A program made the position numbers and the translations under genes. From NCBI RefSeq assembly GCF_014489075.1, contig NZ_JACTGR010000002.1, positions 248,001 through 312,000 of the forward strand: a stretch of DNA of 64,000 nucleotides. The letters run 5' to 3'. Source of the DNA: Sphingomonas sp. JC676. GTDB taxonomy: Bacteria > Pseudomonadota > Alphaproteobacteria > Sphingomonadales > Sphingomonadaceae. Each line of letters begins with the position of its first letter. Positions within the stretch are counted from its first letter, which is position 1. Under the pieces are notes generated by a model that saw nothing but the letters and a program-made list of their open reading frames with translations, did not search any database and was not told the DNA's origin. Of this stretch, positions 1 to 8,710 are shown in pieces.

Positions 1-11
1 GCTACGGCGAG

Positions 12-32
12 CCTCTCCCTTAGCGGGAGGGG
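12..32 (-). terminator. hairpin downstream of tatC, possible terminator
   Basis: An inverted repeat (CCTCTCCC, 5-base loop, GGGAGGGG; one mismatch) lies just past the tatC stop. No clear T tract follows on the minus strand within the window, so this is at best a weak terminator or a common sphingomonad intergenic hairpin. Confidence 0.3.
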
Positions 33-35
33 CCG

Positions 36-812
36 TCAGGCCGCCCCGGCCTCGTTCTCGGCTTCGGCCAGCTTCTCGCGGCGCCGCCGCGTGAACCAGA
101 TCGCCACCAGCGACAGGAAATACAGCCCGACAAGCGGAATCGCGAGCAGGAGCTGCGATCCGATGTCGGGCGGGGTCAGTACCGCCGAAATTGCGAACGC
201 GGCGACGGTGGCATAGCGCCAGGCGCCCTTGAGCTGCTCGAAGCTGACGATGCCGGCATGCTCGAGCAGCATCAGCAGTACCGGCAACAGGAACGACAGC
301 CCAAAGCCGAAGATGAACTGCATCACGAACTTGAGATACTCGTTCACCTCCGGCAACGCGGTCTGCTGCACGCCGCCGCCCAAATCGCCCTGGAAGCCGA
401 GCAGGAACTTGAGCGCCACCGGTATCGCGACGAAATAGGCCATGCTCGCGCCGGCGACGAACAGGACCGGCGTGGCGAAGAGGAAGGGCAGCAGCGCCCT
501 CTTTTCCTTGCGGTAGAGACCCGGTGCGACGAACTGCCATAATTGATTGGCGATCACCGGAAACGCGATCATCAGGCCGGCAAAGAACGCGACCTTGAGC
601 TCGACGATGAACCCGCCGGTGACGGCGGTGTTGATGATCGTCACCTGACCCGCAGCCTTGAGCGGCGCGACGAGGAAGCCGAGGATGGCGCGAGCGAAAT
701 AGAGGCAGCCGCCGAACGCAACGACCAGTGCCGCGATCGACCAGAGCAGGCGGCGGCGGAGTTCGATCAGATGGTCGAGCAGCGGCGCCTGGGTGTCGTC
801 GATCTCGCTCAC
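36..812 (-). CDS. tatC: Sec-independent protein translocase TatC
   Basis: 258-residue multi-spanning inner-membrane protein, the usual TatC length. It is the receptor of the twin-arginine translocase, which exports folded proteins whose signal carries an RR motif. The N-terminus (MSEIDDTQAPLLDHLIELRR) has the conserved HL-ELR motif, and about six hydrophobic segments follow (near 22-42, 70-95, 108-135, 160-185, 195-212, 217-235). Its ATG overlaps the tatB stop by four bases (ATGA at 809-812), which indicates translational coupling in a tatABC operon. A likely client, a DUF1501 protein with an RR signal, is encoded at 7.5-8.7 kb. Identification is secure. Confidence 0.97.
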   Translation of the reverse strand: MSEIDDTQAPLLDHLIELRRRLLWSIAALVVAFGGCLYFARAILGFLVAPLKAAGQVTIINTAVTGGFIVELKVAFFAGLMIAFPVIANQLWQFVAPGLYRKEKRALLPFLFATPVLFVAGASMAYFVAIPVALKFLLGFQGDLGGGVQQTALPEVNEYLKFVMQFIFGFGLSFLLPVLLMLLEHAGIVSFEQLKGAWRYATVAAFAISAVLTPPDIGSQLLLAIPLVGLYFLSLVAIWFTRRRREKLAEAENEAGAA

Positions 813-1297
813 GGCTGGGGCTCGTCCTGGACCTGGGCCGCGGCCGCCTTGGGCTTGCGCGTGCGTTTCGGAGCGGGTGCGGCTTCCGCAGGCTCGGGAT
901 CGACAGCGGCCTTGGGCTTGGCCGTGCGCTTCGGCCTGGGCTTTGGCGGAGCGGCCTCGACGATCGCGGGCTGCTCGACCATCACCGGCGCGGTATCGTG
1001 GTGCTCGATGAGCTGATTCTCGACCGCCGGCTCCGTTTCGGGCGCGGGCAGCGAGGGTTGGGGCGGATATTCGCGCATGATGCGCTCATTTTCCGCGGCC
1101 CATTGCTTTTCCATCTCGGCAAGCTCGGATTCGCGGATCATCGTATCGATGCCCGAACGGAACTGTCGGGCAATGCCGCGCGCGCGGCCCACCCATTTGC
1201 CGACGATGCGCATCGCCCTTGGCAAGTCCTTGGGGCCGATCACCAGCAGCGCCACCACGGCAACCAGCAGTAATTCCGTCGGGGCGACGTCGAACAT
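809..1297 (-). CDS. tatB: Sec-independent protein translocase TatB
   Basis: 162 residues. An N-terminal membrane helix (about 8-22, ending in the conserved GPKDLP) is followed by an amphipathic helix, then a long tail (about 95-162) rich in proline, alanine and lysine that is typical of alphaproteobacterial TatB. TatB works with TatC in binding twin-arginine signal peptides. The gene lies 60 bases downstream of tatA and overlaps tatC by 4 bases. The order tatA-tatB-tatC and the GPKDLP motif separate it from the shorter TatA. Confidence 0.95.
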   Translation of the reverse strand: MFDVAPTELLLVAVVALLVIGPKDLPRAMRIVGKWVGRARGIARQFRSGIDTMIRESELAEMEKQWAAENERIMREYPPQPSLPAPETEPAVENQLIEHHDTAPVMVEQPAIVEAAPPKPRPKRTAKPKAAVDPEPAEAAPAPKRTRKPKAAAAQVQDEPQP

Positions 1298-1357
1298 TCA
1301 GCACTGCCTCAAGCGCGCCCGATCACGGGACGCGCATTCAAACGATCGATGGGACGC

Positions 1358-1600
1358 TCAGCGCTGCTCTTCGCGGGTGCGCTCGGCTTCGGCCTGCAGG
1401 CCGGCCTCGGGGGCGGGCTTGCCTTCGAGCCGGGTCGGCGCCGCAGGCTTCACTGCGTCGTCGTCTTCGGCCATGCCCTTCTTGAACTGCTTGATCCCCT
1501 TGGCGACGTCACCCATCATGTTCGAGAAGCGGCTGCCTCCGAACAACAGGATCACCAGAACACCGACGATCAGCCAGTGCATCAAACTCATGCTACCCAT
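1358..1600 (-). CDS. tatA: twin-arginine translocase pore subunit TatA
   Basis: 80 residues: a single N-terminal transmembrane helix (about 5-20, [16 protein letters not shown]) followed by an amphipathic helix with [10 protein letters not shown] and a short charged tail. TatA oligomers form the protein-conducting element of the Tat system. It is the first gene of a tatABC operon on the minus strand. A 110-base gap separates it from scpB upstream, which would allow either read-through from scpAB or its own promoter. Confidence 0.96.
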   Translation of the reverse strand: MGSMSLMHWLIVGVLVILLFGGSRFSNMMGDVAKGIKQFKKGMAEDDDAVKPAAPTRLEGKPAPEAGLQAEAERTREEQR

Positions 1601-1710
1601 GGGAAATCTCCTCGTATCCGGGCCTATCTAGGCTGAGCGGGGCCTTCCGGCAACGGTTGGATTGTCCAAGACTGCTCGGCACCTGCCCCGGACGAAATGA
1701 TCGGGGTGCC

Positions 1711-2301
1711 CTATTCGTCTTCCGTGACAGTTTCGCTTTCCATCGTTTCGAACGCGAGATCGACCGGATCGAGCAGGCCCGCGGCCTTGAGATCGTCGAT
1801 TCCCGGCAGATCGCGGCGACTGGCGAGCCCGAAATGCGAGAGAAAACCGGGGGTCGTCGCATAAGTGAGCGGGCGGCCGGGCACCTCGCGGCGGCCGGCC
1901 GGACGCACCCACCCTGCCTCCATCAGCACGTCGATCGTCCCCTTGGAGATCTGCACGCCACGGATCGCTTCGATCTCGGCGCGCGTGACCGGTTCGTGAT
2001 AGGCGATGATCGCCAGCGTCTCGATGCCGGCGCGGCTGAGCTTGCGCGATTCCTCGCGGTCGCGGCGCAACAGATGGGCGAGATCCGCCGCGGTCTGGAA
2101 ATGCCAGCGGTCGCCGCGCCGCGCGAGCTCGATGCCGCGCCCGGCATAAAGCGCCTCCAGCGCTGCAAGGGCACCTCGGACATCGGCATCCTGCCCGACA
2201 TGCCCCTTGATCTCGTCGATCGAGAGCGGATGCTCGGAGGCGAAGAGCACCGCCTCGACCGCGCGACCCAGATCGTCGGCCAAATCGCCGGGCTCCGTCA
2301 T
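1711..2301 (-). CDS. scpB: segregation and condensation protein B
   Basis: 196-residue ScpB, the winged-helix dimer that binds ScpA in the SMC-ScpAB complex compacting and segregating chromosomes. The N-terminal stretch LGRAVEAVLFASEHPLS and the central motif IIAYHEPVTRAEIEAIRG are characteristic. The reading frame is open further upstream, but the ATG at 2301 is chosen because its ATGA overlaps the scpA stop by four bases and family homology begins there. The C-terminus ends in an acidic tail. Confidence 0.94.
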   Translation of the reverse strand: MTEPGDLADDLGRAVEAVLFASEHPLSIDEIKGHVGQDADVRGALAALEALYAGRGIELARRGDRWHFQTAADLAHLLRRDREESRKLSRAGIETLAIIAYHEPVTRAEIEAIRGVQISKGTIDVLMEAGWVRPAGRREVPGRPLTYATTPGFLSHFGLASRRDLPGIDDLKAAGLLDPVDLAFETMESETVTEDE

Positions 2302-3032
2302 GCGCTGGCCTTCAGATAGAGCGGCGCGAAGGCAGATTTCTGGCGGATCTCCAGCCTGCCCTGCCGGGCCAACTCGAGCGCCGCGACGAAGGAAGAGGCG
2401 AGCGCAGACTTGCGATAGGTGCCGCTGGCCCCCTCGGGCAGGAAGCTCTCGATCGTGCTCCATTCGATCCGCGTGCCGAGCAGCGTCGAAACACGGTCGA
2501 TCGCCTCTTCAAGCGTCATGACGTCGCGCACCGCAACGACGTGCATCACCGGGCGGGTGCGCGCGCTGATCCGGCCATAAGCGGCGATGAGATCGTAGAT
2601 CTCGGCCTCCCAACGCGCCTGGCGCACCACGCGCAACCCTTCCGGCGCGGCGCGGAGAAAGACGTCGCGGCCCAGCCGATCGCGCGCCACCAGCCGGGCG
2701 CCCGCCTCGCGCATCGCGTTCAGCCGTTCGAGGCGCAGCTGGAGCCGCAGCGCCAGTTCCTCGGGGCTCGGCGACTCCTCCGGGTTGCGCGGCAGCAGCA
2801 GCGCCGATTTGAGATAGGCCAGCCACGCCGCCATCACGAGATAGTCGGCAGCCAGTTCCAGCCGTAGCTCGCGCGCCTCGTTCACAAAGGCGAGATATTG
2901 CTCGACCAGATCGAGGATCGAGATTGCCCGGAGATCGACCTTCTGGTTCCGCGCAAGCGCAAGCAAGAGATCGAGCGGCCCTTCCCAACCGTCGATATCG
3001 ATCTTGAGGGTATCGTCTCCGCTCTCGCTCAT
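2298..3032 (-). CDS. scpA: segregation and condensation protein A
   Basis: 244 residues. ScpA is the kleisin subunit that bridges SMC heads and binds ScpB. The N-terminal kleisin motif is clear (WEGPLDLLLALARNQKVDL, near 16-34, with EQYLAFV following), and the C-terminal winged helix is near 190-240 (ASSFVAALELARQGRLE). It starts 22 bases after nagZ ends and overlaps scpB by four bases, so nagZ, scpA and scpB are probably co-transcribed, as in many alphaproteobacteria. Confidence 0.95.
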   Translation of the reverse strand: MSESGDDTLKIDIDGWEGPLDLLLALARNQKVDLRAISILDLVEQYLAFVNEARELRLELAADYLVMAAWLAYLKSALLLPRNPEESPSPEELALRLQLRLERLNAMREAGARLVARDRLGRDVFLRAAPEGLRVVRQARWEAEIYDLIAAYGRISARTRPVMHVVAVRDVMTLEEAIDRVSTLLGTRIEWSTIESFLPEGASGTYRKSALASSFVAALELARQGRLEIRQKSAFAPLYLKASA

Positions 3033-3054
3033 CCGATGCAGTCAAGCATAGCCG

Positions 3055-4062
3055 TCAGGCGAGCGCCAGCAGCGCGTCGCGCTTGGCGATGAGCGCGTCG
3101 ATATCCGCCGCCTCGGGCCCGTCCGCGATCGTCGCCATTGCCCGTGCAAGCCGATCGAGGCATTCGGGGCCGGCATCGGGCAGCAGGCCGGTGATCTCGA
3201 CCATCTCCTCCATCCGCGCCCAGCAATCGAGCACCACGTCGCAGCCCGCTGCAAGTGCGGCCATGGCCTTCTCGCCCGGCGTGCCGGACAGCGCCTTCAT
3301 GTCGATATCGTCGGTGAAGAGCAGCCCATCAAAACCGATCCGGCCGCGGATGATGTCGCGAACCACGATCGGCGAGAGCGTGGCGGGGCGATCCTGGTCC
3401 CATGCCTCGAACACCAGATGCGCGGTCATGCCCATCGGCGCGTCGGCAAGCCGGGCGAAGGGTTCGATATCCACTTCAAGCGCGGCGGCATCAGCCTTGA
3501 CCCGTGGCAGCTCGAGATGGCTGTCGACCAGCGCCCGGCCATGTCCCGGCATATGCTTGACCACGCCGACCACGCCGCCGCGCCGCAGCCCGTCGAGGAT
3601 CGCCCGGCCGAGCGCCGCGACGCGCATCGGCTCGCCGCCCAGCGCGCGATCGCCGATTGCGTCGGTCACTTCGGGCCGGCGCACGTCGAGCAGCGGGGCA
3701 CAATCGACGGTGACGCCGACTTCCGAAAGCATCAGCCCCAGCGCCTGGCCATTGGCACGCGCCGCCTCGATCGCCGAGATCGGCGCCTTCTCGTAGAGCG
3801 CATCGAATGCCGCGCCCGCGGGGAAAGCCGGCCAGACGGGCGGCTGCATCCGCGCGACGCGTCCGCCCTCCTGATCGATCAGGATCGGCAGATCGACGCG
3901 GCCGGAGAGTGCGCGCAGGCTGTCGGTCAGCGCCTTCATCTGGGCGCGGTCGCCGCAATTGCGCTTGAACAGGATATAGCCGAGCGGATCGGCATCACGG
4001 AAGAAATCGCGTTCCTCGGCCGTGAGTTCGAGGCCGGATACACCGAATATGACGGGTTTCAT
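3055..4062 (-). CDS. nagZ: beta-N-acetylhexosaminidase NagZ (GH3)
   Basis: 335-residue cytoplasmic glycosidase that removes N-acetylglucosamine from anhydro-muropeptides during peptidoglycan recycling. Family signatures are present: DQEGGRVAR (63-71), the catalytic loop KHMPGHG followed by DSH (169-182, which supplies the histidine general acid/base), and FTDDIDM (249-255, with the nucleophile aspartate). The length is normal. It sits between the PilZ gene and scpAB. The encoded recycling step fits the neighbouring peptidoglycan cluster functionally, although that cluster lies 11 kb away. Confidence 0.95.
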   Translation of the reverse strand: MKPVIFGVSGLELTAEERDFFRDADPLGYILFKRNCGDRAQMKALTDSLRALSGRVDLPILIDQEGGRVARMQPPVWPAFPAGAAFDALYEKAPISAIEAARANGQALGLMLSEVGVTVDCAPLLDVRRPEVTDAIGDRALGGEPMRVAALGRAILDGLRRGGVVGVVKHMPGHGRALVDSHLELPRVKADAAALEVDIEPFARLADAPMGMTAHLVFEAWDQDRPATLSPIVVRDIIRGRIGFDGLLFTDDIDMKALSGTPGEKAMAALAAGCDVVLDCWARMEEMVEITGLLPDAGPECLDRLARAMATIADGPEAADIDALIAKRDALLALA

Positions 4063-4127
4063 ACACCGGACCTATCCGATCCGATCCCTCAAGGGGAGAG
4101 GCGACGCGAGATGATCCACAGCAAAGT

Positions 4128-4147
4128 AGCCGGGTTTCAGCCCGGGC
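4128..4147 (-). terminator. hairpin downstream of the PilZ gene
   Basis: CCGGG and CCCGG arms separated by six bases form a stable hairpin 10 bases past the PilZ gene stop. On the minus strand it is followed by CTACTTTGC, a very short T-rich stretch. It is a weak candidate terminator between the PilZ gene and nagZ. Confidence 0.35.
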
Positions 4148-4156
4148 CGTTCCGCC

Positions 4157-4852
4157 TCACGAAAAGTTCGGCTTGCGGAGCAGGCGCGTGCGTAATTCGT
4201 GCATCTTTACCGCCTCCGCAGCGGCGAGGCGATCGGGTGCGCTGAGGATGGCGCCGATATGTTCGAGCACCTGGCTCGCGCGGTCCAGATTCTGGAGCGC
4301 CTGCATGTGCCGCTGGAGAACGATCGGATCGTCCGCCACTTCCTCGCCAAGCGCATCAAGAAGGCGCCGGACATAGACGATCTCTTCGACGATACGCGCT
4401 TCGAGTTCTGCGCCGGATAGACCGGCACTGGCGGCCACCGGCGCATCGACGGGAAGGGCTTCGCCGTTTCGAACGGCATTCTGGATCGCATCGACCCGCG
4501 CCTGGCCTTGCTGCCCATTGAAGGACGGGGCGCGTACGCCAGCCACCCACTCGTCGACCGATGCCGATGCGTCATCGAACCGTACGCCGCAACGCCCCTG
4601 CACGCGCCAGACGACGATCGCGCCGACACGAATATCCGAGCGCTGCAGGACGAGCTTGACGCCCGGGTCCGGAAGGGTGGAGCCTTCGAGCATGGCGCCG
4701 GTGGTGGAAAGGTTTCGCAACCGGACCGGCGCCTTCAGAGAGCCGGCCTCGATCGTGGCCCCCAGCAACAGGTTCTTGCGTGACGCGCGCGGGCGAAGCG
4801 CCGACATGTCGCCAGCCTGCGAATCCGATTCATGCGAGTACGAGTTCGTCAC
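4157..4852 (-). CDS. PilZ-domain protein (probable cyclic di-GMP effector)
   Basis: 231 residues. A PilZ-like beta-barrel spans about 20-110: a basic patch (RPRASRK) followed by LRNLSTTGAMLEG, which matches the NxSxxG part of the cyclic di-GMP-binding signature. The preceding RxxxR is imperfect (RxxxK), so ligand binding is likely but not certain. The C-terminal half (about 140-231) is helical and not recognised. The frame opens with GTG at 4852; an internal ATG at 4807 (MSALRPRASRK) is an equally plausible start. The gene is monocistronic-looking, with a 156-base gap to the SPOR gene. A GGDEF-EAL protein at 51 kb could supply or remove its ligand. Confidence 0.8.
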   Translation of the reverse strand: MTNSYSHESDSQAGDMSALRPRASRKNLLLGATIEAGSLKAPVRLRNLSTTGAMLEGSTLPDPGVKLVLQRSDIRVGAIVVWRVQGRCGVRFDDASASVDEWVAGVRAPSFNGQQGQARVDAIQNAVRNGEALPVDAPVAASAGLSGAELEARIVEEIVYVRRLLDALGEEVADDPIVLQRHMQALQNLDRASQVLEHIGAILSAPDRLAAAEAVKMHELRTRLLRKPNFS

Positions 4853-4941
4853 CGGGCGCAGGGCTCCCTGCCTCGGCTACACGCGCGCGTGATGGATATC
4901 GATCGAGAAAGGTTAGCGCTCACTACACCATTGTATCGCGT

Positions 4942-4958
4942 GGAAGTTTTCAACTTCC
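4942..4958. other. 17-base palindrome between the SPOR and PilZ genes
   Basis: GGAAGTT-TTC-AACTTCC forms a perfect 7-base stem with a 3-base loop. It lies in the 156-base gap upstream of the PilZ gene and downstream of the SPOR gene, next to AT-rich sequence (AAAAAATTTTT at 4969-4980). It could be a terminator stem for the SPOR gene or an operator for the PilZ gene; the sequence does not decide. Confidence 0.4.
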
Positions 4959-5008
4959 TCAAAGCGGCCAAAAAATTTTTGCACGACAGCTTTGTCGGTC
5001 GTTCGCCC

Positions 5009-5740
5009 TCAGCTTGCGACGAAGCAATTCTCGCCCGCGACCCTGAGCTTGCCGCAGATTTCGCGGGCCTGACCGTTGCTGCCGGCATTCACGCGCAAGC
5101 GGAACACCGATTTGTCGCCGACCTGCGCGCGCTCGACCGATTTGCCCAGCGGGGCGAGATAGGCGAAGCGCTTGGTCAGGCGCGCCCAGGCGATATTGGC
5201 GCCGGCCTCGTTTGGAAAGGCGCCGAGCTGGACAAGCGACCCCGATCCGCCGCCGAGCGCCGGTGCGGACGCGGCCGGACGCGTAGAGGCGGACGGACCT
5301 CCCTTGGTGGCGGTTCCAGGCACGGAGATCGTCGCCCTCCGGGTACCGGGCGCGGCACCGGCCGTGCCCTTGGGTGCCGCCTTGCCCTCGATCGGAGCCT
5401 CGGGCAGCGCACCGACATTGATGCTGGCATTGCTTGCGGAGCCCTGGCTGGTGGCGAAGACGCTGTCCCCCTGCCCCTCCACCTTCATGCCGCCGGGTTC
5501 GTCCGGCTTGACCTTGTAATCGCCCTGCTGCGCCTTGATCAGCTCGCCATTACCGGCCTGTCCCGGATACTGGCGGACATAATAATAGCCAAAGATGACA
5601 ATGCCGGCGAGAAGCAGCGCCACGAAGACATAGAGAAAGACGCGGCCACGCTTCTGACCCTCGTCATAATCCTCGTCGACCGTTTCCAGCCATGGCAGGC
5701 GATCGTCGCCCTCATATGCTTCGCCGCTGCCTGTATTCAT
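5009..5740 (-). CDS. SPOR-domain membrane protein
   Basis: 243 residues. The protein has an acidic cytoplasmic N-terminus, one transmembrane helix (about 34-53, FLYVFVALLLAGIVIFGYYY), a long alanine/glycine/proline-rich periplasmic linker, and a C-terminal SPOR domain (about 166-243, beginning SLVQLGAFPNEAGAN). SPOR domains bind glycan strands stripped of peptides at the division septum. Its ATG overlaps the argS stop by one base (TGATG), so it is translationally coupled to argS, and argS-SPOR-nagZ-scpAB is a recurrent alphaproteobacterial order. The specific role, probably in septation or daughter-cell separation, is inferred. Confidence 0.88.
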   Translation of the reverse strand: MNTGSGEAYEGDDRLPWLETVDEDYDEGQKRGRVFLYVFVALLLAGIVIFGYYYVRQYPGQAGNGELIKAQQGDYKVKPDEPGGMKVEGQGDSVFATSQGSASNASINVGALPEAPIEGKAAPKGTAGAAPGTRRATISVPGTATKGGPSASTRPAASAPALGGGSGSLVQLGAFPNEAGANIAWARLTKRFAYLAPLGKSVERAQVGDKSVFRLRVNAGSNGQAREICGKLRVAGENCFVAS

Positions 5741-7464
5741 CAGTGCATCTCCTGCACGGCCTCCACACCCATGAGTCCCAGACCGTTACGGATTATCTGC
5801 CCGATCCCCTGCGCCATGAAAAGACGTGCGCAGGTCAGCGCCGGATTGTCCGGGAGCAGGAAGCGACGATCGGGGCGATCGTTGCCGACATTCCACAGCG
5901 CATGAAGTGCCGCCGACAAGTCATAGAGATAAAAGGCGATACGGTGCGGCTCACGCGCCGCCGCGGCGCCTTCTACCGTGCGCGGGAACTGCGCGGCGAG
6001 CTTCACCAGCGCCAGCTCCTCTGTATCAAGAAGAGACAGATCCACGGTGGCGCATTCGATCCCGGCCTCCGCCGCCTTGCGGTGGAGCGAGGCGATGCGG
6101 GCATGCGCATAGTTCACATAGAAGACCGGATTGTCCTTCGACGCCTCGACCACCTTGGCGAAATCGAAGTCCATCTGAGCGTCGGACTTGCGCGTGAGCA
6201 TGGTGAAGCGGACCACGTCCTTGCCGACTTCCTGCACTACATCGGCGAGCGTGACGAAGTTGCCCGAGCGCTTGGACATCTTGACCGGCTCGCCGTTGCG
6301 GAGAAGCCGGACCATCTGGACGAGCTTGACGTCGAACCGGGTCTTGCCGCCGGTCAGCGCCTGTACGGCCGCGACGATCCGCTTGACCGTGCCGGCGTGA
6401 TCCGCGCCCCAGATGTCGATCAGCTGGTCGGCGGATTGCGCCTTCTGGAAGTGATAGGCGAGGTCGGCGCCGAAATAGGTCCATTGGCCGTTCGACTTCT
6501 TGATCGGGCGGTCCTGATCGTCGCCGAATTGGGTGGAGCGGAACAGCGGCAGCTCGACCGGCTCCCAATCCTCGGGCGTTTCGCCCTTGGGGGCTTCGAG
6601 CACGCCGTCATAGACGAGGTCGTGCTCGCGCAGCCACTTCTCGGCCTGTTCGGGCTTGCCCTCCGCCTGGAGCTCGGCCTCGGACGAGAACAGGTCGTGG
6701 TGGATGCCGAGCAGGGCGAGGTCGGACCTGATCATGACGAGCATCGCCGCGACCGCCTCCTTGCGGAACAATGCGAGCCACTCCTCCTCGGGCTTGCCGA
6801 CATATTTGTCGCCATGCTCGGCGGCGAGCTGCTGACCGACCGGCTTCAGATAGTCGCCCGGATAGAAGCCTTCCGGAATCTCGATCGTCTCGCCCAGCGC
6901 CTCGCGGTACCGAAGGTGCGCCGAGCGGGCGAGCACGTCGACCTGGCCGCCGGCATCGTTGACATAATATTCGCGGACCACCTTGTGGCCGACATATTCT
7001 AGCAGACTGGCGAGCGCGTCGCCCACCACCGCGCCGCGGCAATGGCCCATGTGCATCGGACCGGTGGGGTTGGCCGAGACATATTCGACGTTGACCGTGA
7101 GGCCAGCGCCGATCGTCGAGCGACCATAATTCACGCCCGCCTTCATGATCTCGGTCAGCTCATCGCGCCAGGTCTCGTCGGTCAGGCTCATATTGATGAA
7201 GCCCGGGCCGGCGACGCTGACCGCGGAAACCTCGGGCAGCTTCTCGAGCTCGGCGGCGAGCTTCTCCGCAAGCGCGCGCGGATTGGTACTCGCCGGCTTG
7301 GCAAGCACCATCGCGGCATTGGTCGCGAGATCGCCGTGCGAGGGATCGCGCGGCGGCTCCACCGTCACCGCGCGTCGCTCCAGCCCCGCGGGAAGGCCGC
7401 CCGCGAGGACGAGCGCATCCAGCGCGAGGTTCATATGCGCGGCGAAACGGGTGTAGAGCGTCAT
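5740..7464 (-). CDS. argS: arginyl-tRNA synthetase
   Basis: 574-residue class I aminoacyl-tRNA synthetase that charges tRNA-Arg. The HIGH-type signature is HMGH (138-141, in ANPTGPMHMGHC), KMSKR is in VKMSKRSGNF, and the C-terminal anticodon-binding DALR domain ends with QGIGQIIRNGLGLMGVEAVQ. Full length for the family. It heads the argS-SPOR pair. An 87-base gap with a hairpin separates it from the DUF1501 gene upstream. Confidence 0.97.
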   Translation of the reverse strand: MTLYTRFAAHMNLALDALVLAGGLPAGLERRAVTVEPPRDPSHGDLATNAAMVLAKPASTNPRALAEKLAAELEKLPEVSAVSVAGPGFINMSLTDETWRDELTEIMKAGVNYGRSTIGAGLTVNVEYVSANPTGPMHMGHCRGAVVGDALASLLEYVGHKVVREYYVNDAGGQVDVLARSAHLRYREALGETIEIPEGFYPGDYLKPVGQQLAAEHGDKYVGKPEEEWLALFRKEAVAAMLVMIRSDLALLGIHHDLFSSEAELQAEGKPEQAEKWLREHDLVYDGVLEAPKGETPEDWEPVELPLFRSTQFGDDQDRPIKKSNGQWTYFGADLAYHFQKAQSADQLIDIWGADHAGTVKRIVAAVQALTGGKTRFDVKLVQMVRLLRNGEPVKMSKRSGNFVTLADVVQEVGKDVVRFTMLTRKSDAQMDFDFAKVVEASKDNPVFYVNYAHARIASLHRKAAEAGIECATVDLSLLDTEELALVKLAAQFPRTVEGAAAAREPHRIAFYLYDLSAALHALWNVGNDRPDRRFLLPDNPALTCARLFMAQGIGQIIRNGLGLMGVEAVQEMH

Positions 7465-7505
7465 TGCGATTCCAATGGTGACGGAAGCGCGGGCTCTTAG
7501 CGGAA

Positions 7506-7539
7506 GACAGGCGGGTGCGCAAAGCGCGCCCCGCCTGTC
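7506..7539 (-). terminator. strong hairpin between the DUF1501 gene and argS
   Basis: Perfect 10-base arms GACAGGCGGG (7506-7515) and CCCGCCTGTC (7530-7539) enclose a second GCGC-type inner stem. It lies between the end of the DUF1501 gene and the argS start. No T run follows on the minus strand, so it may attenuate rather than fully terminate. Confidence 0.5.
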
Positions 7540-7551
7540 CCGGGAGATACA

Positions 7552-8706
7552 TCAGGCGCGTACGAGGTCGTTCATGAAGCGCGCGCTCTGCATGCCGGGG
7601 AACAGCGTCTGCGCGGTCTTCGCGGGTGTCAGGTCGAAATGCCCGGCGACGGCGCTGCCGATCACGGTGTCGAGCCCCGCGGTGGGCTTGAGGTCGCGAC
7701 CCTCGTAGAGTGCGGCATCCGACAGGCCGGGCCAGTCGGCGACTACGCGCCCGCCATTCACCGCGCCGCCCATCAGCATCGCGACCGATCCTGTGCCGTG
7801 ATCGGTGCCCTGGGTGCCGTTGACCTTCACCGTGCGGCCGAATTCGGTGGCGACCACGACCATGGTGTTCGCCCAGAGCGGACCGAGCCCGTCCCTGAGC
7901 GCGCCGACCATGCCGTCGAGCCCCTTGAGCTGCCCCGCGAGGCGGCCGCGCTGGCCGGCATGCGTGTCCCAGCCGCCGGTCTCGATCATCGCGATCCGGG
8001 CGCCGCCCTGGGCGGCGAGCAGCTTGGCGGCGAGCGCGCCGGTGGCGGTGGCGTTGCGGCCATTGTCGGCAGCCATATCGCTGGTCAGCATCCGCGTCGC
8101 GATCGCCTGTTCCCAGATGCCGTGGAGCTGCGCGTCGCCCTGGTACATCGCCGAGACGCGGCCGAGCAGGTCATCCGACGCATCGGGCAGCGCCGAGGGG
8201 GCGTAGCTCGCCACCTCGACCTTGCCGCGCAGCGCCATCGGGATGGTCGCGGCGAGCGCGATCGCCTTGTCGTCGGCGGGAAGCAACGTGAGCAGGCGGT
8301 TTATCCAGCCGTCGCGAAGCTGGTAGGCCGACGAGCCTCCCGTCTCGAGCACGTTCTGCCCGTCGAAATGCGAACGGTCGCGATAGGGTGAGGCGACGGC
8401 GTGGACGAACATCGCCTGCTTCGCCTGATAGAGCCCATGGACATTGGCGAGCGCCGGGTGGAGCGCGAACATTGAATCGAGCTTTGGCGCGGTGACGAAG
8501 TCCTCGGCCAGTGACCCCCGCTGGCTCGCAAAAGCGGTGTCGCCCACCGGGGCGACCGTGGCCAGACCGTCGGCCGCGCCGCGCTGGATGATGAATACGA
8601 AGCGCCGCTCGGTCGCCGCGCGGGCAAAGGCCATGCGCGTGCCGAGGCCAGTGGTGAGGACAGCGGTGGCGCCTGCCGCGACGAAGCCGCGTCGAGAAAT
8701 CAACAT
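7552..8706 (-). CDS. DUF1501 family exported protein
   Basis: 384 residues beginning with a twin-arginine-type signal peptide (ISRRGFVAAGATAVLTTG, cleavage near residue 28). The mature protein has the alkaline-phosphatase-like features of DUF1501 proteins (IETGGWDTHAGQRGRLAGQL; VVATEFGRTVKVNGTQGTDH). DUF1501 proteins are nearly always paired with DUF1800 proteins, as here (4-base gap to the upstream partner). They are exported, and their biochemical role is unsettled. The RR signal makes it a probable client of the Tat system encoded 6 kb away. Confidence 0.9.
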   Translation of the reverse strand: MLISRRGFVAAGATAVLTTGLGTRMAFARAATERRFVFIIQRGAADGLATVAPVGDTAFASQRGSLAEDFVTAPKLDSMFALHPALANVHGLYQAKQAMFVHAVASPYRDRSHFDGQNVLETGGSSAYQLRDGWINRLLTLLPADDKAIALAATIPMALRGKVEVASYAPSALPDASDDLLGRVSAMYQGDAQLHGIWEQAIATRMLTSDMAADNGRNATATGALAAKLLAAQGGARIAMIETGGWDTHAGQRGRLAGQLKGLDGMVGALRDGLGPLWANTMVVVATEFGRTVKVNGTQGTDHGTGSVAMLMGGAVNGGRVVADWPGLSDAALYEGRDLKPTAGLDTVIGSAVAGHFDLTPAKTAQTLFPGMQSARFMNDLVRA

Positions 8707-8710
8707 GAGC

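Noticed and set aside
3418..4245. Large plus-strand frame antisense to nagZ
   Set aside because: Shadow of a confident GH3 gene.
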